This document shows, one piece after another, positions 14,916-31,860 of a stretch of 64,000 bases of DNA. The notes under the pieces are model-generated. The model ran no database searches, was not told the DNA's origin, and was given only the letters and a program-made list of their open reading frames with translations. Position 1 is the stretch's first letter, and each line of letters starts with the position of its first letter. A program made the position numbers and the translations under genes. The DNA lies in assembly GCF_035594125.1 (NCBI RefSeq), contig NW_026973671.1, forward strand, positions 490,001-554,000, written 5' to 3'. This stretch comes from Scylla paramamosain. Lineage: Eukaryota > Arthropoda > Malacostraca > Decapoda > Portunidae.

Positions 14916-16299
14916 TTTTAATGTTTTTTTTTTCTTTACATATTATTTATAAAGCTCTCCAACCTTCAGCTTTCTACAAGTTTTTGCATTTATATTTCGT
15001 CATTTCACAGGACTATGACAATACTAATGGTAACAGCAGCAACGGAGGGGAAAAATAACTTGGCTATGTTTCTGACGAAGGCATCAATTTGATCCTCCTG
15101 AAGATGGTAATAGTAACCTGATGCATTGCGTCACTGTCGCTTCAAGTACCGCCTTCGGGGCCTAGCTGTGGGTCCCAAAACACAATGTGGCGTCGGCGTT
15201 GCTGAGACTTGGCCACCGACCGCTGTGGCAAGTTGTGGGTTTGACAGACAAGCCTCACTACACCTCCTGTCCCCTGTGCCACTCTGTCACCCACAATTTG
15301 GCGGATGTTTGCTATATACAACTTTTTTGTTAGTGTTGGTGTTGTGGGGGGAATAGACAGTGAGGGTGAGAAAAGACGGTAAAGAGTACAAGATTAAGGT
15401 TGGGTGAAAATGTGAAGGAAAGTCGTAGAGCGAAAAATGACGGAATAACCGTCAATGTTGAATGATAATATATATTTTGATATAAGTTTTGAGAGTTAGC
15501 GTGAATTAATTGAGTGGCGTTTGTGTCTTTAACTTGTTCCAGAGTGGTTTTAATTATCAATTGCCGCTGGACACTGTTCATTAGTTTCTTACCTTTGTAT
15601 AATAGGTAAAGTCACTCGTGGTGAGTTTCTGTGGTTTTCAGGTGAATGTCAAAGGTGAACGTATAAAAATATGTATATTTAGATACATGTACAGAGTTGT
15701 GGAGAAGGGTGTGGCGCTACGGGACAACGGATGTCCTCTGCGTGGTGCAGCGTTACACCCTGGCAAGAGACTGCCGGAGCCGGCACAAGGGACGCTTAGC
15801 GCCTTCAAAAAGGGTTGACACTAGAAATAGGGGGCGGGTTGACCGCACTCACAGTACATGAATATATTCATAATTATTACTCTCTAATTACATAAATAAG
15901 GCAAGGGAAAAGCTACTTATAGCTAAGAGTAATACATGCCAAAATGCATTAGGGAGAGATTAATTATGGAGAATACTTAGATACTATGATGTAGGTGCTA
16001 CTGATTACTTATCCATGGCAATAAAAGGAGTATGGAAAGTTCTATGGTGTGTGTGTGCGTGTGTGTGTGTGTGACGTAGGGTGGCGTGATCATGTCGGCC
16101 CCACCCTTATCCGCCAACAGCAACTAGCTACACTTATGCATATATGTATACATACACTTATATTGCTAATCAGGCAAGGCATTATAAATACAATACTTAT
16201 TATCATTAATTATGTGACACCGTTACAAATTGAGTTAATTCATAAATAAATAAAATGTATGAGCAATGTCTGATACTCATGTGAGTGTATGAATAGTAT
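14916..16299. other. No gene recognised
   Basis: Open frames at 15126-15356 and 15618-15818 show no motif. A short (GT)n lies near 16046-16073. Confidence 0.4.
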
Positions 16300-17045
16300 C
16301 AGTTTTGAAAGGTTTATGTGTATAATGATCTCGGTGATGCCTTTGATATAGTGTTGACTGGTGTCTTGAACCAGGCGTGTTGCCTTCCCTGTTCGTGCTC
16401 GTGTCTTGTGCTTGTGTACGTGAAGGCCTTGAGTGAGTGTGTGTATTAGTTTGTGTTTGATTTGGTTTCCTCTTGCGTATAGTGTTTTAATGACTGGGTC
16501 TAGTTTTGCGAGTGCGTGCAGTTCTTTGGAATTTTTGGTGTATGTGTATTTTTCATTATAAACGAAGCGTAGTGCTTTGTTCTGTTGTCGTTGTAACGAT
16601 AGTGAATGTGATGTAGAGATTGCGTTTAGAGCATGTGCTGGGTAGGTAGGTAATGGTAGTACGCACGCTTTTACAAGGTGTAGTTTGATGTTAGTGTTTA
16701 GTGCATTTAGTGATGTCCTTTATGTGTTTTGAGTATCCGTGTGTGCCCAGCTTAAGCCCCAATATTTCAGCGTCTTTTGCGTATGGTATGTTGTTCCCGT
16801 CTATGGTGACTGGTCTCATCTTTTTCATTGTTATAGGCAGTAATGTGAATTTTTGTGTGTTTGTTTTGATTTTTCATTTGTTTTCGTGGTTGTTGATGTT
16901 TTTTTTTCATTTCTCTTTATATTCTGTTTGCGAAGATGTTTTATGATTTACCTGCATATGTGATGATATGTGTGATGTCGTCTACGTATTGGATATTTGT
17001 GCTGTCTGTGAATGGTGTTGCAATGTCGTGTGCCTATATAGTGTA
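16300..17045 (-). mobile_element. Non-LTR retrotransposon RT fragment (family G)
   Basis: The - strand encodes NIQYVDDITHIITYAGK, with the catalytic YVDD at 16977-16988. After a frame change come KFTLLPITMKKMRPVTIDG, NNIPYAKDAEILGLKLG and KHIKDIT. These are the segments that follow the catalytic box in jockey-like RTs: the T-I-D-G-x-x-I-P strand and the LGL thumb segment. Downstream the frame is broken by several shifts. The upstream end abuts the inverted LINE end at 17046. Confidence 0.65.
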
Positions 17046-17270
17046 GGTGTTCTCAAATAGAGTGGTAGATGAGTGGAACGGACTCAGCAATCATGCTGTT
17101 AGTGCTAAGACATTAGGGAGCTTTAAGAGAAGATTAGACGGGTTGATGGATGGGGATGATAGGTGGAAATAGGTAGGTATATTTCATACCGGGACTGCCA
17201 CGTGTAAGCCAGGTGGCTTCTTGCAGCTTCCCATATTTCTTTTCTTCTTATGTTCTTAAGTCATAAAAAG
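17046..17270 (+). mobile_element. LINE 3' end (family E), copy 1
   Basis: The + strand reads VVDEWNGLSNHAVSAKTLGS, then FKRRLDGLMDGDD and a stop, followed by a short 3' UTR ending in TTCTTATGTTCTTAAG. The W-N-x-L ... FKxxLD block is the usual C-terminus of CR1/jockey-type RT proteins. Three more copies of this end lie inverted at 31.1, 53.4 and 59.2 kb. Confidence 0.7.
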
Positions 17271-17642
17271 AGCTGCCTGTGAGTCGCACATGACAACACC
17301 GCTAAGGTTTCTCTGACAGAGGAGACTCACAGCATCCAAGACATCACGCAGCTTGCACAATGTGGAGCTGGAGTGAGGCGGCAGCCGATGGCCAATCCAG
17401 CACGCTTCTGGTGGTTCCGTGTCAGGAGAAAAGATTGCACATCCTGCCATCCCGTCTGCCTGCACAGACCCATCCGTGTACTGTACATGTGGTGCAGTGA
17501 ATCGATGGTAGTGGAGACAGTCGCTATGGCTTCCAGTGCTGGGTGTTTCTGCAGGACGGGAGGGTAAGCCTTGCATGTGGAGTGTAGCGGACTGCCGAGT
17601 TAAGGGGAGTGGACGCCTCTTACTCTTAGAGCTGACGTTCAT
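17256..17642 (-). mobile_element. Retrotransposon RNase H domain fragment
   Basis: A 128-codon frame contains YTDGSVQADGMAGCAIF (first catalytic Asp in YTDGS), LPPHSSSTLCKLRDVLDAV and VVMCDSQAALF (third catalytic Asp). Where RNase H carries its catalytic Glu (normally C-E-L-x-A), this copy has Lys (CKL), so the domain would be inactive. RNase H domains of this kind occur in I/Loa-type LINEs. It does not join the RT at 16.3-17.0 kb, because on this strand RNase H would come before RT. Confidence 0.72.
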
Positions 17643-17665
17643 ATTTGTCTGATCTTCATGATTTT

Positions 17666-17669
<4 letters not shown>

Positions 17670-17710
<41 letters not shown>

Positions 17711-18000
17711 CTTAGTACCTACAAAAGCAAATTCCCAATTTTCGCTGAAATTCGCCGATTAGTTTTTTTAGTTTTTTTTTTTTTTTTACAAAAAAAAAAA
17801 AAAAAGTGACCGATATAATTTCTTCTCACTTGTTTTTCAACCAATTCCTATAAAATTTAGTGTCGATAATATACATACATGTATCTTCACTTCCCCAAAG
17901 ATAGATTTTTATTAGACATTTCGTTCTGAAATAAAAACTAAGATTTTTTTCTTCAAACTTTTTCATTTTTTTTTTTGACAAAAAAAAAAAAAAACCTAGC
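17670..18000. repeat. (TG)n and two poly-T/poly-A hairpins
   Basis: (TG)n 17670-17708. Two T-run/A-run inverted repeats with 2-3 base loops lie at about 17766-17806 and 17966-17995, in the same order about 200 bp apart. Confidence 0.85.
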
Positions 18001-21239
<3,239 letters not shown>

Positions 21240-22060
21240 TCGTATTTGATGGCTCATAAGACGCATGGGCTCATAAGACGCACCCAGTTTTGCCAGACAT
21301 TGAAATAAAAAAAAGTAAATAAATAAATAAATAAATATTAATAAATAAATAAATAAAAATAAATAAATAAATGAGCGGACTTAAGCTCTGAATATGAAGT
21401 GCAGTATTTCACCTGACATTTGAAGACTCTCACATGCATTTAGATCATTATTAGATCCCAATATTTTGCATCTAAAAACTTCAATATTTGCTAGTAGCCT
21501 ACTTACTAATCCTCTTGTGAGGTGTAAACATGTACCTGGCATATGGCGTCGGCAGCGACTGTGAGAGACTACGGGGTTAATAAAGTTTGTTCATAAGAAT
21601 GTCAAAAGATAGGTGTAATTTTAATTGTATGAAAGTGCGTCTTACCTCAAGGAGTAACGGCATCACAGTATTAAGAACGCAGTGAAGCTTGCCCGTGTCA
21701 CCGGGTTAGGCGCGTAACCGACCACGTGTTTGTTTTGGTACATGCAATGCGTGTGCATGGTCACTTGGGCAAATCCTTCCTGACTGGCGTCATTCTGTGT
21801 GAATTACCGGTAAGTATGACCTAATATATATTGTTACCTTGAAAGGAAGACTTGTTTTGTGGTGTAGTATAAATCATCACTTTGTTTACATGTGCGAAGA
21901 TTTCTGGGGTTTGATTTCAGAGCCTCTGCTGCCATAGTCTTACCACCAACCACTGCCTCAATGCTGAACCTTGGCCTCATAGGACGCAGGCTCATTTCAT
22001 GACACTTTTTTTTTTAGGGGGGGGGGAGAAAAGGTGCGTCTTATGAGCCATCAAATACGA
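21240..22060. mobile_element. Non-autonomous DNA transposon with perfect 26-bp inverted ends
   Basis: The left end 21240-21265 begins TCGTATTTGATGGCTCATAA. The right end 22035-22060 is its exact reverse complement over 26 bases. Just inside each end the GGCTCATAAGACGCA-like motif recurs (21269-21284 on the left; a variant inside the right end). The 821-bp interior has AAAT repeats, a G-run near 22018-22026 and no transposase frame. No clear target duplication: the flanks (TGTAAAACA left, TATAAAATG right) are similar but not identical. Superfamily not assigned. Confidence 0.75.
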
Positions 22061-22494
22061 TATAAAATGTTGCAAATAACACCTTATATTTTGTCATGTA
22101 GTATTTTAAAATAAGTAAGCGCTACATCTGGCAAGACACTTATGACAGACTTCTGATAAATGTATTATGAAAAGTGTTCAAAGTTGTGATACACATCTGT
22201 CTTAACTGTGACACATTGCATATCTCAGTGAAGAATATTGGCCCACTCCCTTCTACCTCCGCCAGCAGTACGACAAGATCTGGTGTGGCGTTACATTGTG
22301 GAATATGCAATTTTTTTAATGTTGCCAAAAAATTATGATGAGTTTTGAGCAAAACGAGTTGCAAGGAACCTTCCAGAACGCACATCTCTTGCAACTCCAA
22401 CATTTGCTGTACTCATCTCCATGTCCAGTTCTTATACCTCAACATACAAATCTTCATGTGGATAAACTACTTGTTAATCACAACACTAGTAATG
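22061..22494. other. No gene recognised
   Basis: Short open frames on both strands lack motifs. Confidence 0.4.
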
Positions 22495-24050
22495 CCTCAG
22501 GAACCAAGGCAATGGAAAAGAGCTAATGTAGTGCCAATACACAAAGGGAGAAATAAAATGGAAACATTAAATTATGGATCAGTGTCACTATAACAAGTAT
22601 TGGAAGCAAGCTTTGTGAAATAGTAATTAAAAACAGATTGGTGCAGTATTGAGAAGATGAAAAGATTATTACAGAAAAGCAATTTGGATTCAGGAAAGGA
22701 AGATCCAGTGTCACAAATCTACTGAGCTTCTACATGAGAGTAATAGATGGAGTGCAAGAGAGGGACGGATGGGTTGATGTGGTATACCAGAATCTCAAAA
22801 AAGCATCCGATAAAGCTCCCCACAAAAGTCGTATGTGGAAGCCAGAGAATGGAGGAGGGCTAAAGGGAGCAACATTGAAATGGATGGAGGACTATTTACA
22901 AGGGAGGGAAGTGAGAGATGGGTTGATCCGGTACACCAGGATCTCTAAAAAGCATCTGATAAAGTTCCCCTTAAGAGTCTTATGTGGAAGCTAGAGAATG
23001 GAGAAGGACTAAAGGGAGCAACATTGAGATGGATGGAGGATTATTTACAAGGGAGGGAAGTGACAACAGTAATTAGAGATGCTAATTCAAGTTAGCAGAA
23101 AGTGACAAGTGGGGTACCGCAAGGGTCTTTGTTGGCACCTATTATGTTTCAGATATATGTAGATGATATGACAGGGCATCTATATAGTTATATAAATCTT
23201 TTTGCTGATGATGCAAAAATAATGAAAATAAAGAATGAAACTGACAGCAAGGAATTACAAAAGAATATTGGCAAGATACATGCATGGAGCCAAAGATGGA
23301 AACTAGAATTTAATGCCAGAAAATGCCACATGATGGAAATAGGAAAAGTAAAAAGAGACCTTCATGGAATTACAAAATGGGAGAAGAAATAATAACAAAA
23401 AGTAATGAGGAAAAAGATTTTTGAGTAATGATTCAGGACACACTATCACCTGAAAGGCACATAATCAGAATATTTAGCTCTATATACATCTTGTTGGTAG
23501 ACATTAGGGTGGTGTTTAACTATTTAGATAAAGAAATTATGAAGCAAGTTATAATAAGCATGATACATCCTAAATTGAACATGCAGCAGTAGTTTGAGCT
23601 CCATGTAGAAAAAAGACATACGGAGACTGGAAAGAATACAGAGGATAGCAACAAAGATGGTACCAGAATTAAAAGACTTAAGCTATGAAGAAAGACTTGA
23701 AGAGATGGGATTACGAACACTACAAGGGAGAAGAGAAAGAGGAGACCTGATAACAATGTACAAATTAGTAATAGTAAACAATACAGAAAGAACAGACAGA
23801 AATGACTTGGTACCACAGATGGAGCAGGGAGAGAGACAGACAAGGAGGCATGGGAAGAAAATAAAGGAGTGTATGTTCAAGCAACGTCAAGAAATACAGC
23901 TTCCCATATAGAACTATTGAAATCTGGAATGATTTGAAGGAAAAAGTAGTTGTGGTTAACAGTGTTTAAAGACAAACCAGATAAATATGGTTATGGAGAC
24001 AGGACAAAATGGGCTTTGGCTCGTGCCCTGTACAATACAGCTAGGTTAAT
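22495..24050 (+). mobile_element. LINE family A, RT region to 3' end, frame-broken
   Basis: Conserved RT segments follow in order on the + strand: VVPIHKGR, KQFGFRKGRSSVTNLLSFY, VQERDGWVDVVYQNLKKA (degenerate FDKVPH), GVPQGSLLAPIMFQIYVDDM, LFADDAK (FADD at 23201-23212), WSQRWKLEFNARKCHMMEIG, then RIQRIATKMVPELKDLSYEE and a CR1/jockey-like C-terminus. At least four frameshifts or stops disable it. A 150-bp segment of the palm is tandemly duplicated (22771-22919, then 22920-23064). The 3' end runs into a short (CA) stretch near 24052. A second copy is at 62.1 kb and a fragment at 48.0 kb. Confidence 0.85.
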
Positions 24051-24128
24051 ACACACACACTGATGTACACTGTGGACTACATGCAAGAATTAAATGTAAG
24101 ATACAAAGTACACTTCCTGTTGTAAACA

Positions 24129-26150
24129 GGGTACAATAGTGCCACTCTATAAAAACAAGGGAGACATCCAGGATGTTAGTAATTACAGGGGCATCACCTT
24201 ACTTAGCTGCATGGGGAAGCTCTTCACCTCCATACTTAATGAAAGACTTATGATTATTCAAACACCTTATCTATCATTAATGAAACACGAGCGGGCTTTA
24301 GACATGGATATTCCACTCTGGATCATATATTTTTGTTGAAATGTGTAATTGATTTATTTAACTGGAAGAAGAGAAAGCTATTTTGTTTATTTGTTGATCA
24401 CAAGAAAGCCTTTGATATGGTATGGCGTGAAGGTTTATGGTGTAAGCTTGTGAAGGAAAAGGTGCAAGGGAAAATTCTAAATGTAATAAAAAATATGTAT
24501 AATAATATTAGATCATGTGTCATGCTTAACCAGGAGATTTCAGACACCTTTGTTTGCAATGTAGGGGTAAGACAGGAGGAAAATTTATCACCGGTGCTTT
24601 TTGCTTTTTATTTGAATGATATTGAAAGTAAATTAATTGAATATAATTGCAGTTATGTATATTTTAGTGATGATTTCTTAAACATGTACCTTAAACTATT
24701 TGTTATTATGTATGCAGATGATACAGTTATTTTGTGTGACAGTGAGGATGGAATGAAGCAGGCACTGGTTGCTCTGAATTTATATTGTGATGAATGGAAA
24801 TTGAAGCTAAATTGTAACAAAACAAAAGTAGGGGAAGACAAAATTTATCTATGAATTTGAATTTGGTGGTAAAAACATTGAAGTAGTGACAGAGTATAAG
24901 TATATTGGAGTGTTATTAAATTATAATTGGAGGTTTCACAAAGGTGAGCTGGAGCTAAAAGAGACGGCCACAAGAGCAATGTACTCATTAATAAGTAAGT
25001 GTAGGAAGTTTGACTTGCCAGTGGATATACAACTCGAATTATCTACCGCCACGGTGTTACCTATATTGACTTATGCATCTGAAATTTGGGGTTACCATAT
25101 TGCTAGGGAGTTAGAGTATATGTACATGAAATTTCTAAAACAGGTTTTGGGTGTTCATAAGAATACTTGTAATGACATGGTGTATGGTGAACTGGGTGTT
25201 TTTCCACTTGATATTTATATAAAGAAAAAAATGATAGGTTATTGGTCTAGGCTAATTTCAGGTAAAAATACTAAATTGTGTTATGTAATGTACCAATTTC
25301 TATTGCAGCTGGATAGCTTAGGGCTTTATACTTCTCCATAGTTAGCTTGTATAAAGAATATTTGTAATGACTGTGGAATGTTTGGTATGTGGTTGTTGCA
25401 AGATGTTCCTAATTCAAGATGGGTGAAGAAAGCTGTGGAACAGAGATTGAAAGATCAGTGGCTTGTAACTTGGCATCATAATTTTGAAACAAAATCATTA
25501 AGAAGTAATTATAGGGTGTTTAAGACAGATTTTGGCAGAGAACAATATTTAGAAAAGTTAACAAAGGGTGACAGATTATTAGTAACTAAATTTAAAACTT
25601 GTAATAATGGACTTCCTGTAAATGTTGGTAGGTATCAAGGTATCAGTAGAGAAGATAGGGTATGTAACAAGTGTAATGCTGAGGTAGTAGGAGAAGACTT
25701 TCATGTTCTTTTTGAATATATGGATGTGGAAATTGTTAGGTTACATAATATGTATATAGCAAATTATTACATAAATAGGCCAACATAATTCAAATATGTT
25801 TTGTTCATGCAAAATACAAGTTCAGGTGTGATGAAGAAATTATCTTTGTTTTTGAGGATGGTGCTACACATGTTTAGGTAAATAGTGTGCAAAACAGCCC
25901 AATAGTTTTTCTAATTTCTTAATTAATAATAGTATGTATCATTATATATGTATACACATTTTGTTTTATTAGTTTTTGCCATTGCTTACAGTGTATTTCA
26001 TTTGTATGTATTTTTTTATGTAATATTATGCACATTCTGTATATAATTTATAGTGTTTGTATTCTTTTGCTTGAGAGCTGTGCTCCATACTTTTATATAA
26101 AGTCTGAGCTTACTCAATAAATTCAATTCAATTCAATTCAGTTCAGTTCA

Positions 26151-26153
<3 letters not shown>
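24129..26153 (+). mobile_element. LINE family C, RT to 3' end with (ATTCA)n tail
   Basis: RT segments: VPLYKNKGDIQDVSNYRGI, LLSCMGKLF, FCLFVDHKKAFDMVWREGL, VGVRQEENLSPVLFAFYLND, IMYADDTVIL (YADD 24711-24722), WKLKLNCNKTK, YKYIGVLLNYNWRFHKG and ILTYASEIWGYH. A C-terminal CNKCNAEVVGEDFHVLFE segment is compatible with a zinc-knuckle-like end. Motif B reads RQEENLSP where RQGENLSP is expected. The frame breaks at about 24320, 24850 and 25340. The 3' end is AATAAATTCAATTCAATTC, a pentanucleotide tail typical of several LINE clades. No 5' endonuclease is present. It starts within 100 bp of the end of the family A copy, in the same orientation. Confidence 0.83.
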
Positions 26154-26187
<34 letters not shown>

Positions 26188-26232
26188 TGTGTGTGTGTGT
26201 GTGTGTGTGCATGCATGCATGCATGCATGCAT

Positions 26233-26275
<43 letters not shown>

Positions 26276-26291
26276 TGCACACATGCACGCA
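26154..26291. repeat. 138-bp strictly alternating purine-pyrimidine tract
   Basis: (CA)n, then (TG)n, then (GCAT)n, then (GCAC)n, with no break in purine-pyrimidine alternation from 26154 to about 26291. It begins directly at the family C LINE tail. Confidence 0.9.
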
Positions 26292-26309
26292 GACACACAC
26301 AGATACACA

Positions 26310-26860
26310 CACACAGATTTAGATGCATTAGTGCTGCACTGCTGCATTGCCAGACTCAATCAAAAGCTTTTGATATGTTTGAGGCAACAGTTAAAGTTTC
26401 ACTCAAATCCTTAAAAGAGGATGACCAAGACTCAGTAAGGAAAGCCAGATCACCAGTAGAGCGGCAGTTATGGAACCCATACTGCCAATCCAATAGAAGG
26501 TTGTGAAGTGATAGATATTTAAGAATCTTCCTGTTAAGGATAGGGTTCAAGAAATTTAGAAAGGCAAGAAATTCAGGCGATAGGACGGTGGTTTGAGGGA
26601 TTAGAGCAGTCATCCAGTTTAGGAACAGGCTGAATGTAGGCAAACTTCCAGCAGTGACAGTGATGTTTGAAGGTGACTCATCACCAGGAAACTCATGCAC
26701 AACATAATGTCTTCCACTCATAAGCTGGTCACAAATACACCAAGGTGACAGATGGACACTCAAACACTCCCTGGTGTTTTCCTCCTCCAGGCTGCACTTA
26801 CACACATGCCACAGATCATATGGATAATATTCTGTTAGTGAATGTAAAATGGTCATAGTT
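26310..26860 (-). mobile_element. LINE family B fragment (RT N-terminal part)
   Basis: The - strand carries NPILNRKILKYLSLHNLLLD, QYGFHNCRSTGDLAFLTE, WSSSFKDLSETLTVA and ISKAFD, where the match stops at about 26356. The same order appears in the family B copy at 38.6-38.9 kb. QYGFHNCRS replaces the expected FRKGRS. Upstream sequence (26530-26860) is open in the same frame but less recognisable. Confidence 0.78.
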
Positions 26861-27211
26861 TAATGTAATGTCAAATTTTAAGTGTCTCAATATATTAATG
26901 AGAAAATGAGCTGTAAATTTGGTGTTTAGGTGTCACAATGTCTGGTAGATACCCATTCACTCATAACTCTGAAGATGTTAAGGCAACATGAGTCTCACTA
27001 ACATATGTTAAATCATTCCGGGCTTTACTTACATTTGTCTTAGTGAGAGTTGACAGCCTTATAATTTATGCATTCATAACTACTCTCAGTTCAGCCCTGT
27101 CATGACCACCATTTCTCCTTGTTCCACTGACATCACTCTTGCATTTACCATTCTCTTCACATCATCCGTCTACTCCACTCGGCCCTATCATGACCACCAT
27201 TCTTCCTCGCT
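26861..27211. other. No gene recognised
   Basis: Contains a short imperfect duplication around TCATGACCACCATT (about 27101 and 27188). Confidence 0.4.
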
Positions 27212-28205
27212 CTGCAGGAGAGGCCAGAGTCCAGGCAGGATGCCCTGCTCAGAACCAGCCAGGCTACCTCTGTGCAGCTTCCTCAAAGGGTGCTGCAAGA
27301 CTGGCCATGGCATGTGCTGCTGGAAGTAGTGCTGTAGTAGAAGCTGTGAAGCTGGGCTGCAGTGTGAGTGACTGGCAGCAGCAGCAGCAGTCTGCCTGGG
27401 TGTGGGGAGGTGCAGGTGTGATGACCAAGGATCACCAGGAGGCAGGCAGCTCTAGCTACAAAGCAGAGAGGAAGTTTGAGTGCCAGCAGTGTGAAAAAAC
27501 CATGGAGTCTAGAACTGGTCTGAAGCACCACGTCCTGACACACGGTAGTGTTGGAAATTATGAGTGTCCAGGATGTGGAAAGAAATTTATCAACAAGTCT
27601 AACTTAACCAGACACACCTTGACACACAGTGGTGTTAAAAATTATGAGTGTCTGAAATATGGAAGGAAATTTACTCAAGTCTAACCTCACCAAACACATC
27701 CTAACACACAATGGTATTAAAAATTATGAATGTCTAGAATGCAGAGAATTTTCCCAAAAGCCTCATCTCACCAGACACAAAGTGTCTGGTGAGAAACTAT
27801 GAATGTCTAGTGTGGGAAAAATTTACCCAAAAGACTGACCTCACCAAACATAGAGACACACTATAGTGTTAAAAGTTACAAATGTCAAGAACATGGAGAG
27901 AAATTTACGTGTAAGTCTTGCCTCACCACACACAACATGACATCCAGTGGTGTTAAAAACTATGAATGTCTGCAGTGTGGAATGAAATTTCCCTGAAAGT
28001 CTAACCTGACCAGACACACCGTGACACACAGTGGTGTAAGAAAGTATGAGTGTGAAGAGTGTGGCAAAAGATTCACTACTGGTTCTTGGCTCAATGAACA
28101 CACCTTCAGACACACTGGCTTGAGCGAGTTCCAAGTGTGATGTCTGTAGGCAAGTGTTTTAAGACAAAGTCTGAGATTACCAAGCACATGAAAGTCCACT
28201 TTTGA
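27212..28205 (+). pseudogene. C2H2 zinc-finger array, frameshifted
   Basis: A good acceptor (CTCTGCAG, about 27213) opens a frame with an Ala/Ser/Gln-rich leader, then C2H2 fingers. Two are intact: FECQQC...GLKHHVLTH and YECPGCGKKF...NLTRHTLTH. Later units are recognisable but change frame or lose a ligand: YECLKYG (second Cys lost), YECLEC, YECLVW, YKCQEH, YECLQC with an in-frame TGA, YECEECGKRF...NEHTFRH and a last KHMKVHF before a stop. About nine fingers in all, joined by TH-x-G-x-K-x-YEC linkers typical of DNA-binding C2H2 proteins. With roughly five frame disruptions it is probably a decayed gene or duplicate; a low-quality assembly of a live gene is the alternative. Confidence 0.7.
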
Positions 28206-30636
<2,431 letters not shown>

Positions 30637-30639
30637 GCG

Positions 30640-31118
30640 TTAAACGAGGAGATAGTAGGAGAAACAGTAGATTAGTAGTAATAAAAGGAGGAGCAAGGGA
30701 TATGATGAAAGAAAATGGGATGAAGGAACGTAAGAGAAAGAAAAGGAGGGGGAAGGGACGTGATGGAAGAAGGTGGGAGGAGGAAACGTAAGAGAGAAGA
30801 GGATGGGAGAGGAGAGAGGAGGAAAAATGTCGAAGGGGAAAGAGAAAAATAGTTGTTTGTCATTAATTAACAGGAGCGGAAGGTGGAGGTGGAGGAAGAA
30901 CAGGAGGAAAGGATGTGGTATAGGAAAAATTAAGTAAGAAAAGAAAAATATTTGTTTGACATTAATAAAAGGAAGAAGTGATGGGAGAAGAGGAGGAGGA
31001 GCGGAGAGGTAATACAATAAACTTAGGAGGAGGAGGGGTGGGTAATAGTTTGACAGTATTAATCTCTGTAGCAGGAGGGGGATGGGGAGGAATAGAGACA
31101 AAAAAAGAAGAACATAAC
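30640..31118. repeat. Purine-rich (GGA/GAA) low-complexity DNA
   Basis: The + strand is strongly purine-biased with repeated GGAGGA/GGGAGA blocks. The complementary open frame is low-complexity (Ser/Phe/Leu/Pro) and is not evidence of a gene. Confidence 0.85.
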
Positions 31119-31119
31119 A

Positions 31120-31370
31120 AATAAGGGAAGCTGCAAGAAGCCATCAGGCCTACACTAGGCAGGCAGTCCCTGTATGAAATATACCCAACTGTTTCCACCT
31201 ATCATCCCCATCCATAAATCCGTCTAATCTTCTCTTAAAGCTTCCCAATGCCTTAGCATTATTAACTTGATTACTGAGTCCGTTCCACTCATCTACCATT
31301 CAGTTTCAGAACCAATTTCTTCCTATCTCTTTTTTAAAACTAAATTTTTCAAGCTTGAACCCTTCAGAAA
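31120..31370 (-). mobile_element. LINE 3' end (family E), copy 2
   Basis: Reverse complement of the 17.05-kb end: on this strand the coding tail with the W-N-G-L segment and FKxxLDG precedes CAxGGFLQLP-type sequence and the short 3' UTR near 31125. It lies between two purine-rich blocks and extends about 100 bp further 5' than copy 1. Confidence 0.68.
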
Positions 31371-31379
31371 AAAAAATAG

Positions 31380-31860
31380 GAAAAGATAGGTATTTTTAAA
31401 TAATATAGTAAAAGTAGAAAGAGGAGGAGAGGGAAGGAAAAGTATATAGGAGGAGGGAGGGATGGGAGAGTAGGAAAGAGGGGCGTGGGGTAGGGAAGAG
31501 GAAAAGAGAAGCAGTAATAATAATCTGAATAGTAGGAAGAGAGAGACAGAGTGGTAGAGGGAAAGAAAAAAAAAACGGAAGAAAAAGAGTAGTAGTTTAA
31601 TGGAGGAGGAGGAGGAGGAGCGGAGCAAGGAGACAGAGAGAGACAAGTATGTTGGAGGAGGAGGAGGGGAAGGGGGGAGAAGATGGAGGGAAAGACCAGT
31701 AGTAATGTACCAATAATAATCCGAGTAGGAGGTGGTAGTGGAAGGGGTGGAGGGCCAGGAGGAGAGGGAGAGGTGAACTGTGGGGGAGGGGTGGGTACTG
31801 GGTAGGTTCATCATTCTCATCAGAGCAAGGGAAGGCGGTGGACGAGGACCAGCAGGCGGA
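31380..31860. repeat. Purine-rich (GGA)n low-complexity DNA
   Basis: Continuation of the biased region beyond the LINE end. A possible donor GCGGAG|gtaaga at about 31860 on the + strand has no supporting frame. Confidence 0.8.

Noticed and set aside
16300..17642. A single LINE with RT and RNase H
   Set aside because: On the - strand RNase H would precede RT, the reverse of known order, and a + strand LINE end lies between. They are treated as separate fragments.
30640..31101. 153-codon - strand frame resembling membrane protein
   Set aside because: Ser/Phe/Leu/Pro bias follows directly from GGA/GAA-rich DNA on the other strand.
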